64,000 nt of DNA from Mesotoga prima MesG1.Ag.4.2 (GCF_000147715.2 NC_017934.1:1178001-1242000), one strand, 5' to 3'. Shown: positions 8,865 to 18,568, numbered from the stretch's first letter. Notes: a model not told the origin generated them from the letters alone. Program-made: numbers and translations.

Positions 8865-9124
8865 TGTAGATATATAAGCTATGACTTGAATTCTAAGGAA
8901 TGATTTAACTACAATGATGGTGGCAGTCAGGGAGAAGGTAGAGACTTCATGTCTATCAGCCTTCCTTATGAAGGAAGAGCTACGTAGGGACAGCACTTGC
9001 TTTCTTCCTGGGAGTACTTCAGGTTCAATGATAAGTTCATCCGGGGAAAGATCCTCAGGAACGCTACAACAGGGAAATCGGTACTCGTAGACTGCTAATC
9101 CATTTATTGCGAGGTGTTGGTGAG
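8865..9124 (+). ncRNA. Candidate IS110 bridge RNA in the left end
   Basis: IS110 elements encode a bridge RNA next to the recombinase whose loops pair with donor and target DNA. Here CTACAACA at 9064-9071 is complementary to the left junction TGTTGTAG (8862-8869), as a right donor guide should be. ATGATAAG at 9028-9035 equals the right end ATGATAAG (10431-10438), as a left donor guide should. AGGGACAG at 8986-8993 is complementary to the rebuilt target CTGTCCCT, as a right target guide should be. A possible hairpin lies between the two donor guides (GTTC at 9035-9038 with GAAC at 9059-9062), and CCTTC-CTTAT-GAAGG lies just before the target guide. The left target guide is not clear; GTCTAT near 8951 is a weak candidate. 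Exact RNA ends are unknown. Confidence 0.6.
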
Positions 9125-10407
9125 ATGAAAGAGCAAAGCGGTATGATCGTAGGTATTGACTGGTCAGCTGACTCCCATACTTGCTATGACCTCAAGGCTG
9201 ATAAGAGTTTCAAGATCCCAGACTCTGTTAAAGGTTATGAAAGACTGCTGAACGATTATCCAGAGGCAGTTTTCGTGATCGAAGAAGCAACAACAGGATA
9301 GGAGACTACCTTCTCACTAACAAGAGAGAGGTGTATGTCTTACCTCCTTGTAGATCCAAAGAAGCCAGGAAGTATCATTTTAGCTCCGGGGCAAAGAGCG
9401 ATAGTCTAGATGCCAAGGCGATTGCTCTTACCTTCAAGGAACATCCCTCTTACTGTCTCAAGGCAAGATATTCAGGAGTCGGAGCAAAGATCACTAAACT
9501 GGTGACTATGTACAGCATTGTATCCAAAATTCATAGTCAACAGTGCAACAGATTGTATTCAGTCCTACTGAGGTATTTCCCGGAATACTTGCACATTATG
9601 GATAAGCAGTACAGATCAAATACCTCCTTGAGGATTCTTAGCATCTGCCCTACGATAACTGAATTTAAGAAAGTTTCGAACGAAGAGCTTAGGAAGATCC
9701 TGAACAAAGAGAACTACAGAATGACTAGTATCTTGAGAAAGAAGCTTGACAGGATAAGAAGCGAAGGGATCTCTTGGGGCGATACATCATGTGAGGGGAA
9801 TCTCATAATGTTCCTGGCAAATCAAATTCTCACCTTGAGAGAGGAACAAGAAAGATTAAGGGGAGAGATGGGAGAGACCCTAGAGAATAGTCCATACAGG
9901 ATCATTCTTTCTATTCCAGGTGTGAAGGCTGTAATAGGCTCATACATAGTAAAGGCCTATCTCACACATGATTTCAGAAGCTACCAGGAGATGCAGAAAT
10001 ACGCTGGAACTATTCCCTTCCTCTTTCAAAGTGGCAGAAAGTCAATAATGCTGATGAGAAAGAAATGCGACAAAGACCTAAGAAACATGATTCACATCGC
10101 AGCTTTCGCTTCTCTGAAGACTTGTGGATGGGCAAGAAACTACTACAAAAGAAAGAGAAAAGAGGGCAAGACTTACGGTCATGCCCTCAGAGCACTGGGG
10201 AACATCATCCTCAAAATCGCATTCTCCATGTTGTCAAAGATGAAAGAATACGATGAAACCTTGTTCCTCAATGCCAAAGGAATTAATACCACTCAACAAA
10301 ATAATACAATAATTCCTGAGGCTTTCACAAATCCTGAATACTCCCAGGATGCTCATCCATCCTTAGCTGCCACTAAGGATGTGGTCGAGAACTTGAATGT
10401 CACCTGA
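9125..10407 (+). pseudogene. IS110 transposase, broken by a one-base deletion
   Basis: The first part reads MKEQSGMIVGIDWSADSHT, with D12 of the RuvC-like DEDD domain, up to VIEEATTG and then TAG at 9299. The next frame continues GDYLLTNKREVYVLPP without a gap. Restoring one base after GGATA gives ..EATTGYGDYLL.., the normal family sequence. The second part has SDSLDAKAIAL and, near the C terminus, the serine-bearing segment AGTIPFLFQSGRK of the Tnp domain. The repaired protein would be about 427 residues, normal for the family. The start at 9125 follows GGTGTTGGTGAG. As it stands the copy should not move by itself unless the shift is suppressed or is a sequencing error. Confidence 0.85.
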
Positions 10408-10440
10408 GTAGTAGTTTTTTCCTTATGAATATGATAAGGT

Positions 10441-11303
10441 CCCTTTTTCGCGGGGATGACAATGTGAGCTCATTTCGGAAACGCTGCATTCAGTCATGCT
10501 GAACTTGTTTCAGCATCGCGTTCTAAGACCCGCTGGTCGCTGAAAACCTAGAACAGCCGAGAAAGAACGCATTCGAGATGTTCGCTGCGTTCACGAGAAG
10601 ACGAGAGCGAAAATAGGGACTGACCGACTCCTATAGTATGTCTTTTTTTCGCGTAAAAGGCAGAGATTCCAACCAGGACCTTTTTCGGGCGAACGGCCGT
10701 TCGCCCCTACAAGAGAACTGCACAATCATCTGAAATCGTCATCCCGTAGAGCCTGCCCTGATTAGCCTACCCCAAAGTGCTCGTGTTTGGGGTCTCGTGT
10801 TCAGGGTCATCCCCTAATTCCCCCATATTGTCATCCCGTAGTGCTCCTGTACGGGATCTCGCCCAAACAACTACTGTACGCTGAAGACCTTGAACAGCCG
10901 AGAAAGATCGAATTTGAGATGTTCGCTGCGCTCACGAGAGGACAACAGCAAAAATAGAGACTGACCGACTCCTATAGTATGTCTTTTTTTCGCGTAAAAG
11001 GCAGAGATTCCAACCAGGACCTTTTTCGGGCGAACGGCCGTTCGCCCCTACAAGAGAACTGCACAATCATCTGAAATTGTCATCCCGTAGAGCCTGCCCT
11101 GATTAGCCTACCCCAAAGTGCTCGTGTTTGGGGTCTCGTGTTCAGGGGCATCCCCTAATTCCCTCATATTGTCATCCCGTAATGCGCCTGTACGGGATCT
11201 TGGACTTAAAGATTGACAAACGTTTAAGAGCCGGTTGAACGCTTGCAAGGAGACGCTGGTTGCTGGGAAGAACCGTCTGCTTGAACGTTGTTCTCAAGGT
11301 TTT
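10441..11303. repeat. Tandem direct repeat of about 230 bp inside a repeat mosaic
   Basis: The segment from about 10612 to 10845 is repeated almost base for base from about 10940 to 11185. Each copy runs from GGGACTGACCGACTCCTATA through the 20-bp palindrome (10687-10706 and 11028-11047) to a TGTCATCCCGTA hairpin. The copies differ at a handful of bases. No gene is visible in this stretch. Confidence 0.8.
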
Positions 11304-11696
11304 TTAGCGAAGTTTTCGAATTTCGTGAAGGATGATTTCAGGTGTTAGTTCTTCTTTGCTTATCAGCAAGCTCTCGATCCACCGTAATATCTTCACAGGA
11401 TCAGAGCATTCGGAAGGATAAACATCTTGGTTAACGTGAACGTGATGCGGGTATGTTGTGATACTTTTGTGATGGGGAGAGTTATCCCAACGTATCTCAA
11501 TGCGAGTGTCTACAATCCAATGGAAAGAATACTTCCGCTGCGTAGAACTCACAAATTCCCTGAGGTGAACCTTTGAAGAGTCCTTGAACAGAATTTCCAG
11601 CTTGATGTATGCAAATTCCTTACCGGTTTTGAAATCGTGAACCTTGAAATCCTTGACAAGCAAAGACTTTTCAACGAACTTCAATATCTTCTGCAT
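11304..11696 (-). CDS. tumE: TumE-type toxin (DUF6516)
   Basis: A protein of 130 residues. The C-terminal half carries KYSFHWIVDTRIEIRWDNSPHH followed by TYPHHVHVNQDVYPSE, the His-rich signature of DUF6516/TumE toxins. The start at 11696 is preceded by GGAGAGG four bases upstream. An earlier in-frame ATG at 11756 has no good site and lies deep inside the antitoxin gene. It overlaps the antitoxin by 26 bases, the usual TumA-TumE order with antitoxin first. All family motifs are present and the frame is intact. The molecular activity of TumE is poorly known; I infer a growth-inhibiting toxin from the family and the context. Confidence 0.8.
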   Translation of the reverse strand: MQKILKFVEKSLLVKDFKVHDFKTGKEFAYIKLEILFKDSSKVHLREFVSSTQRKYSFHWIVDTRIEIRWDNSPHHKSITTYPHHVHVNQDVYPSECSDPVKILRWIESLLISKEELTPEIILHEIRKLR

Positions 11697-11934
11697 TGAT
11701 CCTCTCCAGCATTGAGCGTACTTCCAGAAGAGCAGAATTGCATGCTTCCCATTCAATCAAGTCATCCCACATTTCATAGTTCTCATCTGAATCGGTGACA
11801 AGGCTTCTAAACTCTTCGAGAGAACAATCGTACTTTCGTTCTAGTCTTACTGACTGTTCCTGCAGAAGATTCATCTGATACAACAGATCTAACTTCTTGA
11901 AGGCAAGCAATTCCTCCTTTGAAACAATAATCAT
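11671..11934 (-). CDS. tumA: TumA-like antitoxin
   Basis: A protein of 87 residues, mostly helical: MIIVSKEELLAFKKLDLLYQ, then a long helix ending in the acidic segment SDENYEMWDDLIEWEACN and LLEVRSMLERINAED. The WDD-IEW pattern and the position before a TumE-type toxin support the call. The start at 11934 has AAAGGAGGG six bases upstream, a near perfect ribosome site. An in-frame ATG at 11955 would put that site inside the gene. The last 26 bases overlap the toxin, so translation is coupled. Confidence 0.7.
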   Translation of the reverse strand: MIIVSKEELLAFKKLDLLYQMNLLQEQSVRLERKYDCSLEEFRSLVTDSDENYEMWDDLIEWEACNSALLEVRSMLERINAEDIEVR

Positions 11935-11959
11935 GCGTCTCCCTCCTTTCATCATTGAT

Positions 11960-12740
11960 GAAAGTGTCTACCAGATTATAGCATCGTCGCTTTCAAAGAT
12001 TTCTACAGAAGCGCGAACGCTTTCTTTCTAGACTCGGTTATTTACATTGCAGTGATGTGGTCCTTCGTTCAGTTGGGGGCAGGTTTACCGTCATCGGTTC
12101 TCCGTTCTCCGAGAAGAGCATAACAGCACGAGAAAAGCGGTTCCAACGCTGCGTATTCAGGTTACAGGAAAAACCAAGATCAGAAGGTTGAGGCGGGAGA
12201 TTTACGCGAGGGACAAGACGTTCGCTGCGCTCACGAGAAGATGAGAGCGAAAATAGGGACTGACGATTCTCCTCACGTCCCCAAAGGTCTCCGTTCTCTG
12301 ACAGTTTAGCCCCGGCTTCGTCGTTTTTTGTCGGAGGACGGAGAACCGGTGACTGCGGACCTTTTTTGACTGAATGAAGAACTATATTACCGAAATGTAA
12401 ATAATGGAGTCTGTCCCTAAAGGTCTCTACCTAAAGGTCTCTAAGCTTCATCTCAGATTATAGCAAATGACATTTGGCCCATTCTTCGTATTCCTCACCT
12501 ATTCATCCTTTCTCTGTCAGTTTAGCCCCGGCTTCGTCGTTTTTGTCGGAGAACGGAGAACCGGTGACTGCGGACCTTTTTTGACTGAATGGAAAACTAT
12601 ATTACCGTAATGTAAATAATGGAGTCTGTCCCTAAAGGAAGGTCTAAGATGCGGAGCAATCATCCGAGTGCTGAAGATCAAAATCCAATGGATTTAAAAG
12701 AAGTGTTCCCTCGAAAAAGAGATTCGTAAGATCTCTGAAG
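11960..12740. repeat. Direct repeat pair of about 130 bp plus an inverted partial copy
   Basis: CAGTTTAGCCCCGGCTTCGT and the 110 bases after it, ending AATGTAAATAATGGAGTC and TGTCCCTAAAGG, appear at about 12299-12424 and again at about 12517-12645. A diverged inverted copy lies at about 12036-12110. The terminal part is a dispersed repeat with about ten copies in the window. No gene is supportable here; the frame at 12757-13011 is also doubtful. Confidence 0.75.
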
Positions 12741-12986
12741 GAGGCTTCCTCCCAATATGAGCATATTAACTACAGCTCAATTCAGTGATTTTCAGTCGTT
12801 AGAAAAGGGCTTTCCTATACATGGAAAAACTCTACTTAACAGTGAAGTTTGCTTTATCAGGGCTGGGATAGATCAATTCATCCAGCGATTTGTTTTTTTT
12901 CACATTTCTTCATCTCTTTGCATAACGCTGGAAAACGTCCGATGTATTAATTTATATTGTTCTACTACACATGCTAGAGGTGGTAT

Positions 12987-15182
12987 ATGGATAGAGAGAC
13001 AGCAAAAGTGACCCTCCTGGCCGAGGCACTGGAGATGAGCAGGAATTCCTATGTTGAACATCGTACTCTCGAAGGGCTTGAGTCATTCTTTGACAGAAGC
13101 ACAGCAATCGAGCTTGCGAAGGGACTTAAGGATGGATTCTCTCTTGAAATACCCCTGGAAGTGATAATGAGCAACGGATTCTTCAGGGGTTATCTTGCTG
13201 GTCTTATGCTTTCAGACAAGACTACTTCACATGTTGTCAAGGAGCAGATAGCCAAGATCCTTCTGGAAGATCTTCTTCGCACGATGAATGAGGCAGAGGA
13301 AACTTCACCCCGTCAAGAAGAGAGTTTTCAGTCAGAAGGAGACTTGAAGAAGAGATTCTTTTCCCTATTCGAAGAAAAAGACCGCGAAGAATCTGGAGGA
13401 CTTGTAAGAGAGAATCTCTCACTTTTCAGACATTTCATGAATAGTAAGCATTTTATTCCTATTTACCTTTGGGGTAATGAATTGACGACTTTCATTTGCG
13501 AAAGCTTAGATTCGGAGCAGTTCGAGGGCTCCTTAAGGGAAGACTTGAGAAAGATTGTTCCTTTTGTGCTGGCATCATACTCGATGCCCGATACTATGGG
13601 TTCGTCAGTAGGACTTCGATTACCGTCGATTGAGAGTTATTTGAGCTCGCAGTTCCCGATTCTGGCTATGATAAGGAATCGAAAACTGAATCCTGATCAG
13701 GTGACTGAGTTCATCAAGAGCCTGTCTCACATTATATTTGGGGATATCTTGTTGGCGCCGGTTAGCATGGCTGCAGGTGGAAAGACGGAAGAGAAAGCAA
13801 GGGCAAAACTGATTATCAATAAGATGTTCGCTTCGATGAGTGATTCTGAACTCGGTATTATGTTGAATTCCTCCGGCTACGAGTCGAGAGACGGTTTTCT
13901 TTACGAAGTTGTCGTGTGCAACGATTTCAGCAAACTTTTCGATAGATTGAAGAATATTTTGAAAGGGATAGAAAAGAAGGCTTCCCTGTTTTCCAATATG
14001 GCTATTGCGAGCGCTCTCCTGGACAAGGATGAGGCAATCGATTATGTGGTAGAGTATGTCGCATATCTGAAGGCGCTGGAGCCAACAATCGCAGTTGTAC
14101 GATCGGGACTCTTGTTATGCATGAAATACGACTTAGAAGACGAGGAGTTCTTCAGAAAGAAGTTTTTTGAGATAACAGATGAGAAACCAGATCCGCCTTT
14201 GATCCGATCTCTTCTTCGGGATTCATTCGGTGATCTTGATGTGATCTATGAACATATGGCAGACGAGTATTCTTATAGAACGGCGATTGACGGTGTAATT
14301 TCGAACTTGAAATCGATTAAGGAACCTAATTTCATTTCGTTCGAGAAGACCGGCAGTCTTGAGTATTCACGAGTGCCGATGTATACGCTGATAAACTCAG
14401 CGATAAGTCAGAACGATATCGATCATGCATTCGATACCTTGGTAGCTTACTGCAAGAAGTACCGGTTCAACTTCGAGTTCATGAATACACTTCTCTTCCT
14501 TTCCACAAGAGAAACTGACGAACTGAAGAAGCTCCTTCGCGTTGAGGGCGAGCTCGCTTTAAAGGTCCTCCACGATATCGTTGAAAAGGATAGATGGGCA
14601 TCACTTATAGAGGTCGAACAGAGTCCATCCAACACAGAACTCCTGCAAGTCATCGAACATTATGTGGATAGCTTGATCGACCGGAAGGATTACAGGGAAG
14701 CATTGAGGGTTATCGAAGAAGTCTTTCCCCTTGTCGGCCCGGATGATTACGGCTACCTCTTGGCGAGCAAACTACTTGTGTGCTGGAGACTAAATATGTT
14801 CGATGAATTGGCCAAAACAATGGAGTCTAAGAACCACAGTGGCCATCCGAAGGCTCTTGCAGTATTGGCGCTGAAGAACTATGCCTACAGAGAACTAGAC
14901 AGGGCGGAACAGATTCTTCTCAAAATTCTTCACCAATGTCCTGACTTCATCAAGTATCTGCTGGAGGAAGAAGAAAACGATAAGAAGGATTTCGAGAAAG
15001 CAGAAAGAGGCAACCTCAGGAGTCAGAAAAGAGTCGATTCGCTGACTCTTGCAGAAGAGTTCAGAGGGGATTGGCTCAACCTGAGGGGCGGAAAGGAATG
15101 GCTGAAGAGAGTGCAGAAGGTTTTTGATGAACTGAGGGACGGCAGTAATCTGCCGGAGAACTTTGACTCTTCAAGCTGGTAA
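12987..15182 (+). CDS. Large protein of unknown function, paralogue of 41291-43447
   Basis: I do not recognise this family. The product has 731 residues, no signal peptide and no membrane helix, is rich in Asp/Glu/Leu, and looks helical throughout. It starts MDRETAKVTLLAEALEMSRN. The C-terminal half has helix-turn-helix pairs of TPR-like spacing (YREALRVIEEVFPLV, ELDRAEQILLKILHQCPDFI) and ends EEFRGDWLNLRGGKEWLKRVQK. The paralogue at 41291 matches along the whole length, most strongly in the first 100 residues, in SRVPMYTLIN and at the C-terminal end. AGAGGTGG lies before the ATG. It stands alone between repeat blocks with no operon partner. Probably a cytoplasmic scaffold or repeat protein; that is only a guess. 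Confidence 0.8.
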   Translation: MDRETAKVTLLAEALEMSRNSYVEHRTLEGLESFFDRSTAIELAKGLKDGFSLEIPLEVIMSNGFFRGYLAGLMLSDKTTSHVVKEQIAKILLEDLLRTMNEAEETSPRQEESFQSEGDLKKRFFSLFEEKDREESGGLVRENLSLFRHFMNSKHFIPIYLWGNELTTFICESLDSEQFEGSLREDLRKIVPFVLASYSMPDTMGSSVGLRLPSIESYLSSQFPILAMIRNRKLNPDQVTEFIKSLSHIIFGDILLAPVSMAAGGKTEEKARAKLIINKMFASMSDSELGIMLNSSGYESRDGFLYEVVVCNDFSKLFDRLKNILKGIEKKASLFSNMAIASALLDKDEAIDYVVEYVAYLKALEPTIAVVRSGLLLCMKYDLEDEEFFRKKFFEITDEKPDPPLIRSLLRDSFGDLDVIYEHMADEYSYRTAIDGVISNLKSIKEPNFISFEKTGSLEYSRVPMYTLINSAISQNDIDHAFDTLVAYCKKYRFNFEFMNTLLFLSTRETDELKKLLRVEGELALKVLHDIVEKDRWASLIEVEQSPSNTELLQVIEHYVDSLIDRKDYREALRVIEEVFPLVGPDDYGYLLASKLLVCWRLNMFDELAKTMESKNHSGHPKALAVLALKNYAYRELDRAEQILLKILHQCPDFIKYLLEEEENDKKDFEKAERGNLRSQKRVDSLTLAEEFRGDWLNLRGGKEWLKRVQKVFDELRDGSNLPENFDSSSW

Positions 15183-15385
15183 TGAATTAAAATACTGGAG
15201 TTCCCGAAAGTGCCATTCAAAAAGAAGGAAGCGATGAGAAAATCTCATTGCCCGCCGCAGCCGGAACTGGACTCAGCTGAAAGCTGAGCCTGGCCGTACG
15301 CAGTGCGACTTGCCACCGAAGGTGACTGGCTTGTCATTATTGTTACGTTAACGCAATGCAAATAATGGAGTCCGCAGAAGAGGCA
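15183..15385. repeat. ACTGGC-type hairpin modules and an AAATAATGGAGTC copy
   Basis: Around 15258-15332 the modules CTCAGCTGAAAGCTGAG, CGCAGTGCG and CACCGAAGGTG are separated by CTGGC or TTGC spacers. GCAATGCAAATAATGGAGTC ends near 15372. Both families recur elsewhere in the window. Confidence 0.6.
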
Positions 15386-16222
15386 TCATGGATTGTTGTA
15401 GATTTTTTCTCCCGGCTTGAGCGAATGGACGAGCCAGACGTTGCCGCCTATCACGCAGTTGTCTCCAACAACGGTGTTCCCGCCAAGTACAGTCGCTCCC
15501 GCGTATATCACGACATGGTTACCGATGTCTGGATGACGTTTGATTCCCTTTATCGGATTTCCATTTTCATCGAGTTCGAAGCTTTTCGCACCAAGCGTTA
15601 CACCCTGATATATCTTGACATGGTTACCTATTGTACAGGTTTCGCCAATGACCACTCCAGTGCCGTGGTCAATAAAGAAGTAATTCCCGATCGCTGCGCC
15701 CGGATGAATGTCTATTCCGGTCTTCTGATGAGCATACTCCGTCATTATCCTGGGGATCAGCGGAACGTCCAGTTTGTAAAGGATGTGGGCTAGCCTGTAA
15801 GTGCTTATCGCTTCGTAGGCGGGATAAGCAATCATGATTTCTTCCACCGATTTGGCGGCGGGGTCCCCTTCGTATGCGGCCCGCACGTCTGTGACCAGAG
15901 TCAAGGCAACGGAGGGTAGTTCAGCCAAAAACTCCTTTACAACTTGCCCCGCTCCTTCTTCTCCCAGTTCAGGTCGTATTTCAATAATCATTTCCCTTAG
16001 TGTATTCAAACCCTCCAACAGTAGTTCTTCCCCGTTAACGGGTCGGGTATGTGAAAGTTGTGGGCAAAATGTTTTGCGAATAAGATGAATGAGCTCTATC
16101 GTCTTTAGCTTTATATGTCCAAGTGAGTAAGACTTTGATGAACAATGAGTCTTGGCGATTTGTTCGTATGCTCTTGCTACTTTTTGTGAAATCTCGTCTT
16201 TGTAATTATCATTCATAAGCAT
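15386..16222 (-). CDS. cysE: Serine O-acetyltransferase
   Basis: Transfers acetyl from acetyl-CoA to L-serine, the first step of cysteine synthesis. The product has 278 residues, with a helical N-terminal domain to about 160 and then a left-handed beta-helix of hexapeptide repeats. The signature [23 protein letters not shown] contains the catalytic His-Asp region, and GVTLGAKSF with [19 protein letters not shown] follows. The N-terminal region is longer than in the short EpsC form and resembles the 270-310 residue bacterial type. AGGAG lies upstream of two possible starts (16222 and 16216). No cysK or other cysteine gene is adjacent. Confidence 0.9.
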   Translation of the reverse strand: MLMNDNYKDEISQKVARAYEQIAKTHCSSKSYSLGHIKLKTIELIHLIRKTFCPQLSHTRPVNGEELLLEGLNTLREMIIEIRPELGEEGAGQVVKEFLAELPSVALTLVTDVRAAYEGDPAAKSVEEIMIAYPAYEAISTYRLAHILYKLDVPLIPRIMTEYAHQKTGIDIHPGAAIGNYFFIDHGTGVVIGETCTIGNHVKIYQGVTLGAKSFELDENGNPIKGIKRHPDIGNHVVIYAGATVLGGNTVVGDNCVIGGNVWLVHSLKPGEKIYNNP

Positions 16223-16467
16223 TATCTCCTAAAAAACTCAGTTGATTTCTTTCAGTATAGACGAGAAATCATGAGATTGCTCAACGAGTTTTGATCAATC
16301 AATGTCATTCTGAAACCTCGGTAGTCGATCGCGCCGAGGAGCGTCGACTTCAAAGGCTACCAAAGTTGGCCTAACATAAGGTCACGATATTTGTGGTTAC
16401 CCGAGCGCACATGGGGTATAAAATATGAGTCGAGAAGCGAAGAATTGTTCATGGAGGATGAGGTTAT

Positions 16468-17022
16468 ATGAGAAGATTGCTCACGGTATGTTTCCTGGCA
16501 CTGTCAATTGGGTTGTTCGCAAGATTTGAGATTGGGCTACCGGTTTTTTCAATGCCCCAAAGCGATTCTAAGAACGGCATTGTTGAAGTCTTGACGGATT
16601 TATCTGAAGAGAATATGAATCTCGAGATAACTGTAGTCTTTACCGATGAGGATTATCCGTGTCCGGTTATCAATTTCCTTTATGATATCTACCGCTATTT
16701 CAAATATGGCCGTATTGAGGATATTGAGAGTTTCTACATCAGGTTCGATTCGGATGGGAAGATAATTGCTCTAGATTTCCCGGGTGTTTTTGCAGCTGAT
16801 CACGCCTTTGATGACACGAAGAATCTACATGGGTCTGCGGTCCTGATGCCTGATGTAATAACATTTGTGGATGGAAGGCCCTTGATCTTCATCAATACTT
16901 GGAATCACATGTTCGGAGTAATCCCGTCTTTTGACAGAGCTAACGAGACGTTGCTGTCAGACTATCCCGTCACCGAAGGGACCAGGTCGGACGCGGAACA
17001 TAAGTACTCCTGGCACCATTAG
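16468..17022 (+). CDS. Secreted protein of unknown function
   Basis: Not recognised. The 184-residue product starts MRRLLTVCFLALSIGLFARF, a signal peptide probably cut near residue 18-20, so it is exported. The mature part is a mixed-composition globular domain with one Cys (VFTDEDYPCPVINFLYDIYRYF) and a FDSDGKIIALDFPG hairpin. It ends in a polar tail rich in His. GGAGGATGAGG before the ATG supports expression. It stands alone, divergent from cysE across 245 bases. Confidence 0.7.
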   Translation: MRRLLTVCFLALSIGLFARFEIGLPVFSMPQSDSKNGIVEVLTDLSEENMNLEITVVFTDEDYPCPVINFLYDIYRYFKYGRIEDIESFYIRFDSDGKIIALDFPGVFAADHAFDDTKNLHGSAVLMPDVITFVDGRPLIFINTWNHMFGVIPSFDRANETLLSDYPVTEGTRSDAEHKYSWHH

Positions 17023-17585
17023 TCGTCTTGTTCAGGTTGAAGGGTTTTGCTCTAAGCTGAGTGAATTACCGTTGCTTTCATTCTTCTTGAAATGTTTCAA
17101 GAACAGCTGAACGATCGAAGTGCATTCTAGATTTTTTCTTGTGTCGACACAGCTTTGCGAACAAGGATGTGTAAGCAGCGTCCAAAGGACCGCACGATTA
17201 TAATCCGTTAAGTCAGCTTGAATGACAGTTTCTTGATCTGAATTTCTGTTTGTAGAATAGAAATCGCTGAAGTCAAAGTGTCAGAAGAATTGCAAGCCAG
17301 ATTTTGCTTTCCTAGCGCTTAGAGTAATCATTCAGCGGCTTTTAAGTCACAATACCTCTCTAAGTCGCTGTCATTGCCATAAAGGAAAGGGATTAAGAAA
17401 CCTGTGATGTCCGAACACTGATTGGCCCCCGAGAATCAAATGGTTTGGAAGAGGTTCTTTTCCGGTTCACTGTACATTTCACACTCCCCACTTAACTTCG
17501 TTTTGATGCCCGACTAGATTTATAATCATTCATTCGGAAGAAAAACTAAAGGGTTATTGAATAATTAGAAAGTTTAGTTCACCCG
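17023..17585. other. 563-base gap, nothing recognised
   Basis: AT-rich sequence without a plausible open frame, without the dispersed repeats that fill most other gaps, and without a clear terminator or RNA structure that I can see. Confidence 0.5.
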
Positions 17586-18173
17586 ATGGAGATGAAGAAC
17601 TTGCAAAAGGCTACCTCTGCGGAAAAAAGAAACGAACTCGATGAACTACGCAATCTAGTCGGAAGTTATTCCGAGAGCGCGGATGATAATCATGTTCATC
17701 TCAACCTAAGGGGACCGGATCTTACGGGCGATGATGCGGAAAGAGCAATAGATGTGCTTGAAGAGAAAACCAAATATCTGCCTTTGAAAGGTAATTTAAC
17801 TGTGATGGTCGACTGTGATTGCGGTGATCTGCTCGATTCCTCGATAAAGATAAAAGACTCCATAAGAAAGCAGCTGATTCCTTTGCTTTACTACGTCGAT
17901 CTTGATCTGAGGAGGCTTTCCAGAGTTAGCGTTGTCCTGATGATATTCGGTGTTCTAGCTATGGGGACGGCTTCACTGCTCTCCGAGCTTTCTTTCAACG
18001 CCTATGCGCTTCACGAAATACTCGTCATTGCGAGCTGGGTCTTCATATGGGCATCCGTCGAGACTTTCTTCTTCGACAGGAGAAGGCTGAAAAACAAAAA
18101 ACACCGTCTTCAACGCATCTACTTTGCAGACTACGTGATTACTGATTGTCAAAGAGAAAATGACTATCACTAA
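17586..18173 (+). CDS. Membrane protein of unknown function with two helices
   Basis: Not recognised. The 195-residue product has a cytoplasmic-looking N-terminal domain (residues 1-115), with HVHLNLRGPDLTGDDAERAI and a hydrophobic strand LTVMVDCDCGDLL. Two membrane helices follow, VVLMIFGVLAMGTASLL (about 118-135) and ILVIASWVFIWASVETFFF (about 145-163). A basic tail (RRRLKNKKHRLQR) suggests the C terminus is inside. The ribosome site is weak. It is 41 bases upstream of a VOC-family gene on the same strand and may be cotranscribed with it. Confidence 0.65.
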   Translation: MEMKNLQKATSAEKRNELDELRNLVGSYSESADDNHVHLNLRGPDLTGDDAERAIDVLEEKTKYLPLKGNLTVMVDCDCGDLLDSSIKIKDSIRKQLIPLLYYVDLDLRRLSRVSVVLMIFGVLAMGTASLLSELSFNAYALHEILVIASWVFIWASVETFFFDRRRLKNKKHRLQRIYFADYVITDCQRENDYH

Positions 18174-18214
18174 TACGCTGCAAAGCATTTCTGAATAATT
18201 GGAGGGGAATTAAG

Positions 18215-18568
18215 ATGGCGAAGAAAATGCCGGTTGTGTACTGGGAAATCAATGCAGTAGATGGGGAGTCGCTTTCCGAGTTCTATGAGGAAGTCTTTGA
18301 ATGGGAAACAGAAGTTAGCGACACGGGATTTCATTCTTTCAAGAGCGGAGATCCCAAAGGCATAAACGGCGGTATATTCACCGGGAAAGGTGTACTTCCG
18401 ACTCATAGGGCACTGTATATTGAAGTTGAAGACATGAACGAGATCATAAAGCGGGTTCAAGACCACGGCCAGGAGATACTTCAAGGCCCTTTCAAATCGG
18501 GTAACACTATTCTTGCCTTTTTCACCGATCCCGAAGGACACATGATCGGATTGATTCAAAGAGAGTGA
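18215..18568 (+). CDS. VOC (glyoxalase/bleomycin-resistance) superfamily protein
   Basis: A single-domain protein of 117 residues with the paired beta-alpha-beta-beta-beta pattern: VYWEINAVDGESLSEFYEEVF at the N terminus, and ALYIEVEDMNEIIKRVQDHG then FTDPEGHMIGLIQRE at the C terminus. E in the last strand and H near DPEGH are the usual metal or fold positions. Function in this family ranges from dioxygenase to drug binding and cannot be decided here. A strong ribosome site (GGAGGGG) precedes the ATG. Confidence 0.8.
   Translation: MAKKMPVVYWEINAVDGESLSEFYEEVFEWETEVSDTGFHSFKSGDPKGINGGIFTGKGVLPTHRALYIEVEDMNEIIKRVQDHGQEILQGPFKSGNTILAFFTDPEGHMIGLIQRE

Larger units (their letters stand above)
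8865..10440 (+). mobile_element. IS110-family insertion sequence with recoverable ends
   Basis: The element splits a dispersed repeat. The left flank ends ..CTATGGTCTGT at 8864 and the right flank resumes CCCTTTTTCGCG at 10441. Joined, these give the uninterrupted GGTCTGTCCC seen in other copies, such as 8661-8673. The dinucleotide GT is found at both junctions (8863-8864 and 10439-10440), consistent with an IS110 core dinucleotide. There are no terminal inverted repeats, as is normal for this family. Total length is about 1576 bp. The 260-base left end is long and the right end only 33 bases, the arrangement of the IS110 group rather than IS1111. Confidence 0.8.

Noticed and set aside
8520-8996. 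158-residue open frame over repeats and the IS110 left end
   Set aside because: Made of repeat sequence, and crosses the IS insertion point.
12757-13011. 84-residue open frame before the large unknown protein
   Set aside because: No motif and a weak ribosome site; overlaps the start of the better supported gene in another frame.
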